From JAWAFD01 sp964467175 (GTDB lineage Archaea; Micrarchaeota; Micrarchaeia; Anstonellales; J096): DNA of 8,239 nucleotides. The first letter of the stretch is position 1. Each line of letters opens with the position of its first letter. Location of the stretch: positions 1 through 8,239 of the forward strand of contig CAYXNY010000032.1 of the NCBI GenBank assembly GCA_964467175.1, given 5' to 3'. The position numbers and the translations under genes are program-made. Shown one piece after another: positions 1-5,127 of this stretch. The notes beneath the pieces are model-generated. The model saw nothing but the letters and a program-made list of their open reading frames with translations, had not been told where the DNA came from and searched no databases.

Positions 1-163
1 CCAAAGAAAGTTTAATCAAAGAAAACCTGCAAATGAGGGATCTGGTGACCTAGGGTCTACGTGGGTTCGAAGAGCCAGGGGGAGCTTTCGCATTTCTCAT
101 CTCCCCCTAGCTACAACCCCCTAATGCTTTTAGGGGGTAGGCTCGGAAATCCCTCCCCCTGCA
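1..163 (+). tRNA. 3' part of a class II tRNA, probable tRNA-Leu, with T-loop intron; 5' half outside window
   Basis: Seen: T stem GTGGG (61-65), T loop TTCGAA (66-71) and, after an intron, T (150), CCCTC (151-155), acceptor strand CCCCTGC (156-162) and discriminator A163; CCA is not encoded. Joining 71 to 150 gives the canonical GGGTTCGAATCCC arm. Upstream, GACC-TAG-GGTC (47-57) is a class II variable arm. TCTGG (41-45) fits the 3' anticodon strand with A40 as position 38. TGAG (34-37) then GGA (38-40) fits the 3' side of an anticodon-loop BHB, so a first intron would end at 39. TGAG would pair with CTYA (32-35), so A at 35 and a pyrimidine at 34, as in Leu CAA, CAG, TAA or TAG. Class II plus A73 also favours Leu over Ser. 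One T-stem mismatch (T62/T154) is odd. The matching 5' acceptor GCAGGGG and the anticodon must lie before base 1. Isotype is inference; tRNA identity is strong. Confidence 0.8.
72..149 (+). other. 78-nt BHB intron in the T loop (tRNA position 59/60)
   Basis: Seen: a complete bulge-helix-bulge motif. The exon helix is GTGGG with CCCTC. The central 4-bp helix is TTCG (66-69) with CGGA (144-147). The 5' bulge is A70-A71-G72 and the 3' bulge A148-A149-T150. The intron helix is AGCC (73-76) with GGCT (140-143). Cleavage after the second bulge base on each side removes 72-149 and restores the seven-base loop TTCGAAT. The intron body is a three-way junction with two strong hairpins: AGGGGGAG (77-84)/CTCCCCCT (101-108) and ACCCCCTA (116-123)/TAGGGGGT (131-138). 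Known: archaeal splicing endonuclease cuts BHB motifs, and T-loop introns occur in Thermoproteales and some DPANN archaea. No reading frame of note is present. Confidence 0.85.
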
Positions 164-297
164 TTATGCGCACAGGAATTACGGTCTATGGGGGCTAATG
201 ATGGCTTCATAGACAAAAGGAAGTAAACCGATTGTAGTAAATAAGCAATTCACTGCTAAATTTCATCATGGCGTAGTATCATGAAAAGAAACCAGGC
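164..297. other. Spacer between tRNA and hsp20, hairpin-rich, no gene recognised
   Basis: This stretch follows the tRNA 3' end. It contains three small inverted repeats: GTCTATG (184-190)/CATAGAC (208-214), GCA (244-246)/TGC (253-255) and TTTCAT (261-266)/ATGAAA (281-286). There is no tRNA, no convincing C/D-box pair (one near-C box ATGATGG at 199-205, no CTGA) and no ORF over a dozen codons. The first hairpin could terminate or process the tRNA transcript, or mark a small RNA. I cannot decide. Confidence 0.35.
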
Positions 298-307
298 ATG
301 CAAAATT

Positions 308-313
308 TTTTAA
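308..313 (+). promoter_or_regulatory. TATA box of hsp20
   Basis: TTTAAA inside ATTTTTTAAAC (304-314). An archaeal start site about 26 nt downstream falls near 336-337, leaving a leader of about 9 nt. That leader carries GTGAT (338-342), part of the SD complement, 3 nt before the ATG. No separate heat-shock operator was recognised. Confidence 0.6.
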
Positions 314-345
314 ACATCATCCGCTATAATACAACGCGTGATTGC

Positions 346-828
346 ATGGCGGACAGAAAGAGAAGGAGATGGTTTGACGATGATTTCTTCTTCCCATTCG
401 AGCAGATAAGGGAAGAGATGGAGAGGATAGCAGAGGAGATGATGCACCAAGACGACGAATTTTTCAAAAGCACATGGAGGTCAGGTGGAAAAATTTACGG
501 CGTTTCTATACGCGTGGGCCCTGATGGAAAGCCGATAGTAAAAGAGTTTGGGGATATAAAACCGGAAAAGAAAAAAATAAGCGAAGAGAGAGAGCCTCTT
601 GTAGATGTTTTTAGAGAAGGAAACGAAATAGTTGTTGTTGCCGAGGTTCCGGGAGTTGAGAAAGAGGATATAAAGGTGAGCGGGGAAGCGGACACACTCC
701 AAATAAAAGTGGATACGCCTCAGAGAAAATACTACAAAGAGCTCAAACTCCCCGCAGAAGTTAACTACAAAAACACAAAACTAACTTACAAAAACGGAAT
801 TCTGGAAGTAAGACTTCCGGTTAAATAA
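346..828 (+). CDS. hsp20: Small heat shock protein, Hsp20/alpha-crystallin family
   Basis: ATP-independent holdase chaperone that binds unfolding proteins in the cytoplasm. The 160-residue protein has a charged and aromatic N-terminal arm (WFDDDFFFPFEQ, 9-20) and then the typical archaeal linker with GPDGKPIVKEFGD (58-70). The alpha-crystallin domain covers about 84-158, starting at PLVDVFREGNEIVVVAEVPG and ending with the family signature NGILEVRLP (150-158). Start: ATG at 346 is chosen because MADRKRRRWF follows it. The in-frame ATG at 298 lies upstream of the TATA box at 308-313. The protein ends two residues after the domain, so the C-terminal I-X-I tail that normally docks into a neighbouring subunit is missing. 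Assembly may therefore rely on the N-terminal arm; this is inference. It is convergent with the permease gene. Confidence 0.93.
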   Translation: MADRKRRRWFDDDFFFPFEQIREEMERIAEEMMHQDDEFFKSTWRSGGKIYGVSIRVGPDGKPIVKEFGDIKPEKKKISEEREPLVDVFREGNEIVVVAEVPGVEKEDIKVSGEADTLQIKVDTPQRKYYKELKLPAEVNYKNTKLTYKNGILEVRLPVK

Positions 829-841
829 TTATTCAGAGCTC

Positions 842-870
842 CAGGTTTTCATCATTGGTCAGAAAACCTG
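842..870. terminator. Inverted repeat between convergent hsp20 and permease genes
   Basis: CAGGTTTTC (842-850) pairs perfectly with GAAAACCTG (862-870) around an 11-nt loop. It fills most of the 49-nt gap between the two convergent stop codons, so it can act on transcripts from either side. There is no long T-tract next to it, so it may stabilise 3' ends rather than terminate. Role is inferred from position. Confidence 0.45.
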
Positions 871-877
871 CATGTCA

Positions 878-2191
878 TCACAAAGAATTTTCGTTCAATT
901 TGTTTTTATTTCTATTTGTCCGGAAATTAGAGGAATGCTTCATGCCCTCATAGACAAGAATCCCCAAAACGAGAATTACAGTCCCGTAAAATACAGCATC
1001 CCATCCAACATTGCCCATCATAAAAAGTGTGCTGATTATTGCCAAAACAGGAAGGACCGGGACCCAGCCGATATTAAGCGGAACCCTAAAAGGCCTTTTA
1101 ATTTCCGGCTTCTCATACCTAAGTTTTATGAGCGCGGCGTTGATTACGATGAATGTTGCGAACACAGTGAAGTTTGTAAGGTTTGCAATTTTTTCAATCT
1201 CGCCCACAGCAAAGAAGACGCAGGTAAGCAACATGGTTAAAATTATTGCGGCCCATGGCGTCTGCCTCACAGGGTGGATATAGGCAAGTTTTTTAGGCAG
1301 AGAACCGGAGTCAGCCATCCCATAGATTATTCTTGAGGCAGCGAGCATTATGAGCAGAACCGTATTCCCAGTTGCGAAAAGCGCGATTATTGAGAAAACA
1401 ACAAACGCCCCGCTTCCCATCGCCACGGAAACAACATCCGCCAATGGAGAGCTTGATTCCGCAAGCGAGGAGGGGTCAACAACGCTTACGCATGCAATCG
1501 CAACCAAAATGTAAAGCGCCGTGGTAATCGCTATTGCAAGTATAAGCGCAAGGGGCATGTTTTTCTCCGGATTCTTCGCCTCCTCAGCCATTCTCGTCAT
1601 CTCCTCAAACCCTATGTACGCAAAGAAAACCAGGGCCGCGGCAGCAAAAACTCCGCTCCAAGATGGCACCTCAAAATAGTTGATGCTTCCGATATAGGGC
1701 ACCGCAACGAGCAGCACTATAACCAACCCAACCACTTCGACAAGAGTCCCAACCATCGCGAACCAGGCGGATTCCTTCACTCCGAAAAGCATTACGAGAG
1801 AAAAAAAGATGACTACTCCTAAAGCAGCAATTATAGCCGGCGTTCCGAAAACCGCTTCAAAATACCCTCCAAACCCAAGCGCAACCGTTGCCGCCCCTAT
1901 AACCCCGCTAAGCGCTATCATCCATCCAACCAAAAAAGCGATCCTTCTGCTGAAAGCATTTCTCGTGTATTCGTACTCAGCGCCCGCTTTCGGGAAAATT
2001 GATGAAAGCTCAGCATAGCTCAGCCCGCTCAGCCCAGCGACAACAGCCGCAATTACGAAAGAAATCCATACAGCACCCCCAGCCATTCCCGCGGCCTTTC
2101 CGATGAGCGCATATATCCCGGCGCCTAAAATTATCCCAACTCCGCACAGGGTTAGTTCAAGAAGGCCGAGCGCCCTTTTCAATTTCGCCAT
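878..2191 (-). CDS. APC-superfamily amino acid permease
   Basis: Probable cytoplasmic-membrane amino acid uptake transporter; the substrate cannot be read from sequence. The 437-residue protein is almost entirely hydrophobic helices, consistent with the usual 12 TM segments. Family hallmarks are visible: GAGIY in TM1 (23-27), which forms the substrate backbone site; YAELSSIFPKAGAEYEY (59-75); FFAYIGFEE (189-197) in TM6, the second unwound helix; then AEEAKNP (202-208); and RPFRVP (365-370) before the last helices. The C-terminus is a short basic, Asn-rich tail. Start: an upstream in-frame ATG at 2236 exists, but the TATA box (2213-2218) lies between the two. ATG 2191 falls about 25 nt from it, and the family homology begins there. 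It is likely leaderless and monocistronic. Confidence 0.92.
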   Translation of the reverse strand: MAKLKRALGLLELTLCGVGIILGAGIYALIGKAAGMAGGAVWISFVIAAVVAGLSGLSYAELSSIFPKAGAEYEYTRNAFSRRIAFLVGWMIALSGVIGAATVALGFGGYFEAVFGTPAIIAALGVVIFFSLVMLFGVKESAWFAMVGTLVEVVGLVIVLLVAVPYIGSINYFEVPSWSGVFAAAALVFFAYIGFEEMTRMAEEAKNPEKNMPLALILAIAITTALYILVAIACVSVVDPSSLAESSSPLADVVSVAMGSGAFVVFSIIALFATGNTVLLIMLAASRIIYGMADSGSLPKKLAYIHPVRQTPWAAIILTMLLTCVFFAVGEIEKIANLTNFTVFATFIVINAALIKLRYEKPEIKRPFRVPLNIGWVPVLPVLAIISTLFMMGNVGWDAVFYGTVILVLGILVYEGMKHSSNFRTNRNKNKLNENSL

Positions 2192-2212
2192 GCTGCAGTT
2201 TAGAAAATAGAG

Positions 2213-2218
2213 TTTAAA
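2213..2218 (-). promoter_or_regulatory. TATA box of the permease gene
   Basis: TTTAAA within AGTTTAAAATAG (2211-2222). Its centre is about 25 nt from the ATG at 2191, so the transcript should begin at or next to the start codon. No SD sequence precedes that ATG. Confidence 0.65.
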
Positions 2219-2278
2219 ATAGTTGCGAAAAAACAAAAATAAAAATTAAGAATAAAATCCAAATTCCTGCAAATGCAA

Positions 2279-2470
2279 TTATGCTTTTTTTACATTCACA
2301 GCTTTTGGCCCTTTTTCTCCTTCTTCAACATCAAAGGTTACCTTGTCGCCGTCGTGAATAAATACTCCCTGCTCTATTCCACTCAGGTGGACAAAGTAGT
2401 CCTTCCCGTCCTCTCCGGTTATAAAACCGAACCTCTTCTTCGCGTTGAAGAATTTTACTGTACCTTCCAT
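2279..2470 (-). CDS. cspA: Cold-shock domain protein, CspA family
   Basis: Single-stranded RNA/DNA-binding protein of 63 residues, the normal size for a stand-alone cold-shock domain. It acts as an RNA chaperone that melts secondary structure. Seen: N-terminal EGTVKFFN (2-9, with Phe where many family members have Trp), RNP1-type RFGFIT (13-18), RNP2-type YFVHLS (25-30), and the closing strands GDKVTFDVEEGEKGPKAVNV. The ATG is preceded by SD AAGGAG (2481-2486 on this strand, 10-nt spacer) and a leader of about 26 nt from the TATA box at 2520-2525. Csp genes are patchy in archaea (haloarchaea, some Thaumarchaeota, DPANN) and are often viewed as bacterial acquisitions. The A/G-rich SD leader, unlike the leaderless neighbours, suits a post-transcriptionally tuned gene. 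Confidence 0.95.
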   Translation of the reverse strand: MEGTVKFFNAKKRFGFITGEDGKDYFVHLSGIEQGVFIHDGDKVTFDVEEGEKGPKAVNVKKA

Positions 2471-2516
2471 TTTTTTTCAACTCCTTTTTGTTTTGTGGAA
2501 TACCTTAGCCATCAAA

Positions 2517-2528
2517 ATATTTAAAAAT
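2517..2528. promoter_or_regulatory. Shared TATA region for divergent cspA and the 124-aa gene
   Basis: ATATTTAAAAAT is the only good TATA candidate between the two divergent genes, and reads as a TATA box on both strands (TTTAAA core 2520-2525). Predicted start sites are near 2496 (minus) and 2549 (plus). Both leaders are then 20-26 nt and hold an SD: AAGGAG for cspA (2481-2486) and AGGTGA (2559-2564) for the plus gene. Confidence 0.55.
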
Positions 2529-2569
2529 CTTCCCTAACAAATCCTCCAACACGCGACCAGGTGAAAAAA

Positions 2570-2944
2570 ATGGTTCCCCAAGCAAGGTGTATACATAATG
2601 TTTATGCTATGCGCGAGCTCCCCACGGCGATAAGAAAAGGAAGCTTCAACGAAACTACCGTTGAGGTTCTTGTTGCAGAGGCGTACAAAGACAAAAAACG
2701 CGCGCCGGCTTATCTTGGGGCTGCCGAAAGGATTTTGGAAAAAATACCGGACAAATTTTTTGTTTCTGAATACAATAAAAAAATAAAATCCTGCAGAATG
2801 CAACTCTACGCGCAGTCCGATATGCATGCAGAACCGTTCGCTCCTCCTCAAGTTACAGCGCCCAAGACATCAGAAGAACGTTTCGAAGAAGAAAAAGGAA
2901 AACTAGAACCGCGCGCTCTTAGGCTGGTGCCGGTGCCAGCATAA
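2570..2944 (+). CDS. Hypothetical protein, 124 aa
   Basis: Not recognised. The protein is soluble with no signal peptide or TM segment. Residues about 16-85 look helical (repeated Ala/Lys/Glu, KDKKRAPAYLGAAERILEKI at 41-60). They are followed by a Pro-rich linker (AEPFAPPQVTAP, 87-98) and a charged tail (EERFEEEKGK, 102-111). Two Cys (7 and 75) are not in a metal motif. Start: GTG at 2561 is in frame, but it sits inside AGGTGA, a good SD with 5-nt spacing to ATG 2570, so ATG 2570 is preferred. It is divergent from cspA and ends one base before the stop of the convergent hydrolase gene. Confidence 0.72.
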   Translation: MVPQARCIHNVYAMRELPTAIRKGSFNETTVEVLVAEAYKDKKRAPAYLGAAERILEKIPDKFFVSEYNKKIKSCRMQLYAQSDMHAEPFAPPQVTAPKTSEERFEEEKGKLEPRALRLVPVPA

Positions 2945-2945
2945 A

Positions 2946-3374
2946 CTACAGAACTTTTACTTGCATATCAGCGACAAGGTGCGATATATAACCAATAAAA
3001 AACAAAACCCCGGCGCCCAGCGAAAAAATAAACCAAATTATCGCCGAAATCAAGAATGCAAAAACAAATGTATGCGTAATCCCTCTATGCTTCGGCTTCA
3101 AATAAGTAATTATTATGTGATAGATTCCGATGAGCGCGAGCGCATGCACAAAAACCGATTCATCTAATTTTTTGAAATAGGAATACGCCATAAAAAAAGC
3201 AAGAATAGGAAAACTCCAATCCACTATCTTTCTTATTTTGCTCGAATCATGGTCTATGTCCGGAGCGAGAGCGCCGAGCACAGCAAAAACAACTAAAAAA
3301 TAATCTAAATTTAAAAAATACGCTGCAATTCCTCCGGCAATCAAGCCGAATAAAACATGCGCGGGCCAGTTCAT
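2946..3374 (-). CDS. YdjM/DUF457-type membrane-bound metal-dependent hydrolase, short form
   Basis: Predicted inner-membrane metal hydrolase; the family's substrate is unclear, with phospholipase-like chemistry proposed from its His/Asp pattern. Seen: His6 in NWPAHVLFG, PDIDHD (38-43), HRGITH (96-101) and SHLVAD (131-136), in the family order and all near membrane edges. There are about four to five hydrophobic helices (7-21, 24-36, 53-67, 77-91, 103-128). At 142 residues it is short. Relatives usually run on after the last H-x3-D through a T/G..P segment and one more helix, whereas this one stops six residues later (TAG). It may be a minimal form or C-terminally truncated; the four metal-ligand motifs remain. 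It is likely leaderless, with the ATG 26 nt from the palindromic TATA at 3397-3404. Confidence 0.82.
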   Translation of the reverse strand: MNWPAHVLFGLIAGGIAAYFLNLDYFLVVFAVLGALAPDIDHDSSKIRKIVDWSFPILAFFMAYSYFKKLDESVFVHALALIGIYHIIITYLKPKHRGITHTFVFAFLISAIIWFIFSLGAGVLFFIGYISHLVADMQVKVL

Positions 3375-3396
3375 AAAAAATTGTTTTCATAAATGT

Positions 3397-3404
3397 ATTT
3401 AAAT
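3397..3404. promoter_or_regulatory. Palindromic bidirectional TATA box
   Basis: ATTTAAAT is a perfect palindrome centred at 3400.5. The minus-strand ATG (first base 3374) lies 26.5 nt to the left and the plus-strand ATG (3426) lies 25.5 nt to the right. That is the archaeal TATA-to-start distance in both directions, so one element plausibly serves two divergent leaderless genes. Only 51 bp separate the start codons, and neither has an SD. Confidence 0.7.
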
Positions 3405-3425
3405 GTTTTCCATCAAAATACTATC

Positions 3426-3920
3426 ATGGTCGTTAGAAAGATACGCTCTGCGCGCGACCTGATTAATATTGACTATTATGCAAAATTCGGCCCAGAAACA
3501 AGAAGGGCGATTAAGGATGCAGTAAATTATCTAAAGGATGTAACAGAGAGATATGAGGGGATAGTTCAACCCAGTATGTTTAAAGGCACCATAAGCGCCA
3601 AGCTTGAAGAAGTCAGGCCGTTGATAAAAGCAGACCTTGAGAGGCATGCGAGAAATGCAGAAAAAACAGCGAAATTTGAGAAAAGAGAAGAAAGGAAGCT
3701 TCTCAAGATTGGCCACGCCGTTCTGCTAGCTTCAATCGCAATTACGCCGGTTGTTTTTATCCTTCCACTCGAATATGAATCTTTAATCGCGGGCATTTCA
3801 GGATTTGGGATTCTGCTTTCTATTATAATTTATAACGAAGCATTGTTCTGTGCAGGAAGAGCAATGGCGAACAGAGACAAGGCGCAAACGCTGAGAGAAT
3901 TTGATATTAAAGCAGAATGA
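3426..3920 (+). CDS. Hypothetical membrane protein, 164 aa, cytosolic helical domain plus two TM helices
   Basis: Not recognised. Residues 1-90 are charged and mainly helical (RRAIKDAVNYLKDVTERYEG; later ADLERHARNAEKTAKFEKREERK, coiled-coil prone). Two hydrophobic helices follow at about 95-113 and 118-138, separated by a tight PLEYES turn, then a short charged C-terminal tail. By the positive-inside rule both termini should be cytoplasmic, forming a helical hairpin anchor. Start: ATG 3426 (MVVRKIRSARD) is preferred over the in-frame ATG at 3393, because 3393 lies upstream of the TATA box and 3426 matches the leaderless distance. Its TGA ends directly against the stop codon of the DUF59 gene, with no gap. 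It could be a membrane scaffold or sensor; function unknown. Confidence 0.7.
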   Translation: MVVRKIRSARDLINIDYYAKFGPETRRAIKDAVNYLKDVTERYEGIVQPSMFKGTISAKLEEVRPLIKADLERHARNAEKTAKFEKREERKLLKIGHAVLLASIAITPVVFILPLEYESLIAGISGFGILLSIIIYNEALFCAGRAMANRDKAQTLREFDIKAE

Positions 3921-4232
3921 TTACAGCCCTAGTTTTTTTCTTGCCTCTTTGCTCATTTTTTCCGGGCTCCAGGGCGGGTCCCAAACAACATCAACGTAAA
4001 AATCCCATTCTTTAATTTCCTCAAGCTTGCTCTTTATATTGCCCAGGATAAAGCCAAGCAGGGGGCACGCAGGGGTGGTAAAGGTCACTTTAACCTCAAC
4101 CCTCTTCTTTCCCTCATCAACCTCAACGCCGTACACAAGCCCCATGCTTACAATATCTATCCCAAGCTCTGGGTCCATTACTTCTGAAAGTTTTTTCAGG
4201 ACAACTTTCCGTATGCCGTCACTTTTTGGCAT
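3921..4232 (-). CDS. MIP18/DUF59 family Fe-S cluster assembly factor (SufT/PaaD-like)
   Basis: Cytosolic accessory protein in iron-sulfur cluster maturation and delivery. The family includes SufT, the PaaD-like proteins and the eukaryotic CIA targeting factor CIAO2/MIP18. The 103-residue protein is the full length of a stand-alone DUF59 domain. Seen: the diagnostic DPELGIDIV (20-28), GLVYGVEV (31-38), a TFTTPACPL segment (50-58) with the conserved Cys56, and a C-terminal WDPPWSPEKMS (84-94). The start codon overlaps the end of the TBP gene by 14 bp, so the two are almost certainly co-transcribed and translationally coupled. No strong SD is visible before it. The overlap of TBP with an Fe-S factor is a genome-compaction feature, not evidence of joint function. 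Confidence 0.92.
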   Translation of the reverse strand: MPKSDGIRKVVLKKLSEVMDPELGIDIVSMGLVYGVEVDEGKKRVEVKVTFTTPACPLLGFILGNIKSKLEEIKEWDFYVDVVWDPPWSPEKMSKEARKKLGL

Positions 4233-4770
4233 ATTTCTTCAGCATTCCCCTCGCGAGGTTCAAAGAAGTTTTTATCTCAGATTCCTTTCTCGCGCCGGCG
4301 ATTATTACCTTTCCGTTCTTGAAGAGAAGAAGGGAAACCTTCGGCTTTTTGAATTTAAGAATAGCACCCGGGAACTGCTCAGGCTCGTATTCCACGTCCC
4401 TTTCCTTGTATGCAATGCCGAAGAGGTCCAGGTTTATGTTAAGATTGGCCGCGGCGACAATATTCGTCACCTCGTACTCCGGAACCTTAACTTTCTTTAC
4501 TATCATCTTGGCTTTAGGAAGGAGAAGCTTGAGCGCTTTTTTCAGCGTGTTCTCTATCTCCTCCTCGCTCCTGCACCCAACGCACACAACCTTTCCGTTC
4601 TTGAAAACAAGCAGGGTTGCCTTTGGCTTGTCAAATTTAAGAATAGCGCCCGGAAACTGCTCGGGCTCATACTCAATTGCCGGCATCGTCAGCGAAAGTT
4701 TGTATAAATCGAGCGAAATGCCAAGGTTGCCTGCCGCAACCATATTCGTTATAGTATACCCCTTGGCCAT
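4219..4770 (-). CDS. tbp: TATA-box-binding protein (TBP)
   Basis: General transcription factor that binds and bends promoter TATA boxes and recruits TFB and RNA polymerase. The 183-residue protein is two tandem saddle repeats starting at Tyr5 and Tyr99 (94-residue offset). Each has a TNxVAAxxLxxxLDL stretch, EYEPEQFPGAILKF and LLxFKNGKV. The DNA-kinking Phe pairs are present (F39/F56 and F133/F150). The repeats match at 45 of 79 aligned positions by my count, about 57%, which seems high for archaeal TBP. The C-terminus is basic (KKYAKK) instead of the acidic tail common in archaea. Start ATG 4770 has SD AGGTG (4776-4780, minus) 5 nt upstream. It heads an operon with the DUF59 gene and is divergent from rpl21e. 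Confidence 0.97.
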   Translation of the reverse strand: MAKGYTITNMVAAGNLGISLDLYKLSLTMPAIEYEPEQFPGAILKFDKPKATLLVFKNGKVVCVGCRSEEEIENTLKKALKLLLPKAKMIVKKVKVPEYEVTNIVAAANLNINLDLFGIAYKERDVEYEPEQFPGAILKFKKPKVSLLLFKNGKVIIAGARKESEIKTSLNLARGMLKKYAKK

Positions 4771-4773
4771 GGC

Positions 4774-4823
4774 ACCACCTTTTAAACCTTTTCATACAGA
4801 TTTAAAAAGGCAAAGTTTATAAA
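4774..4823. promoter_or_regulatory. Divergent promoter region of tbp and rpl21e-rpoF-DUF655
   Basis: Two TATA-like cores lie in the 74-bp gap between start codons: TTTAAAAA (4801-4808) and TTTATAAA (4816-4823, palindromic). The simplest assignment is a crossed pair. The 4801 core would start plus transcripts near 4830, giving a leader of about 15 nt with SD GGGGTG (4834-4839) for rpl21e. The 4816 core would start minus transcripts near 4793, giving a 23-nt leader with SD AGGTG for tbp. The 4816 core also lies about 26 nt from the rpl21e ATG, so a second, leaderless start is possible. TBP may bind its own promoter here; autoregulation is inference. Confidence 0.55.
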
Positions 4824-4844
4824 TGAATATACAGGGGTGTTCGT

Positions 4845-5123
4845 ATGAAAAGACCACGAGGAATGCTCAGCAAGGGAACGAAAAAACTCAAGAAGGCGAG
4901 GAGGTTTACTGCCGGCGATTTCAACAAAACATTCAAGATAGGGGACAAAGTGGCGATAGACCCCAAGCCCTACTACAGAAGCGGAATCCCGCACCAAAGG
5001 TACAGGGGGAAAAGCGGCGTGATTGTTGGAAAAAGAGGGGGTGCGTATGAAGTGGAAATTCTTGACGGCAGGAAGAGAAAGCATTTTATAGTTCTTCCGT
5101 TGCATATAGAAAAAACAGGGTGA
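4845..5123 (+). CDS. rpl21e: Large ribosomal subunit protein eL21 (L21e)
   Basis: Component of the 50S subunit, shared by archaea and eukaryotes and absent from bacteria. The 92-residue length is normal. Seen: a basic N-terminal extension (KRPRGMLSKGTKKLKKARR), an SH3-like barrel opening with FKIGDKVAIDP (30-40), the family signature GIPHQRYRGKSGVIVGKRGGAYEV (47-70) and the closing FIVLPLHI (81-88). SD GGGGTG (4834-4839) lies 5 nt before the ATG. It is the first gene of the conserved archaeal cluster rpl21e-rpoF-DUF655. Its TGA stop (5121-5123) lies inside the SD of rpoF, so translation of the two is linked. Confidence 0.97.
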   Translation: MKRPRGMLSKGTKKLKKARRFTAGDFNKTFKIGDKVAIDPKPYYRSGIPHQRYRGKSGVIVGKRGGAYEVEILDGRKRKHFIVLPLHIEKTG

Positions 5124-5125
5124 TC
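5119..5125 (+). promoter_or_regulatory. SD of rpoF, overlapping the rpl21e stop
   Basis: GGTGATC matches seven consecutive bases of the ideal GGAGGTGATC. It includes the TGA stop codon of rpl21e and lies only 2 nt before the rpoF ATG. A ribosome terminating on rpl21e sits on this site, which points to termination-reinitiation coupling. Confidence 0.7.
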
Positions 5126-5127
5126 TT

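Noticed and set aside
35..155. GAGGGAT/ATCCCTC closing stem, first read as a riboswitch or stand-alone structured RNA
   Set aside because: The same bases are better explained as tRNA parts: ATCCCTC is the loop end plus T-stem 3' strand and GAGGGAT spans the end of an anticodon intron. No RNase P or SRP RNA conserved motif (GAGGAAAGTCC, GGAA/AGCAG loop) is present.
199..205. Possible C/D-box sRNA from ATGATGG
   Set aside because: The box has a mismatch and no D box (CTGA) follows at a workable distance.
298..345. In-frame upstream start for hsp20 (ATG 298)
   Set aside because: It lies before the TATA box at 308-313, and the added residues do not resemble Hsp20 N-termini.
20..872. Twelve-base direct repeat AGAAAACCTGCA at 20-31 and 861-872
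   Set aside because: A match of this length is expected about once by chance in a window of this size. The second copy is explained by the inverted repeat in the hsp20/permease gap.
872..1240. Plus-strand 122-residue frame antisense to the permease
   Set aside because: It is a shadow of the permease codons, with no SD or TATA at its start and no family resemblance.
2192..2236. Upstream ATG 2236 for the permease
   Set aside because: It lies upstream of the promoter TATA, and the extra residues are not part of the transporter family.
2561..2569. GTG start for the 124-aa gene
   Set aside because: The GTG is part of the AGGTGA SD that serves ATG 2570 with good spacing.
4027..4822. Long plus-strand frames antisense to tbp and the DUF59 gene
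   Set aside because: They mirror two well-supported genes and their apparent repeats merely reflect the TBP repeats on the other strand.
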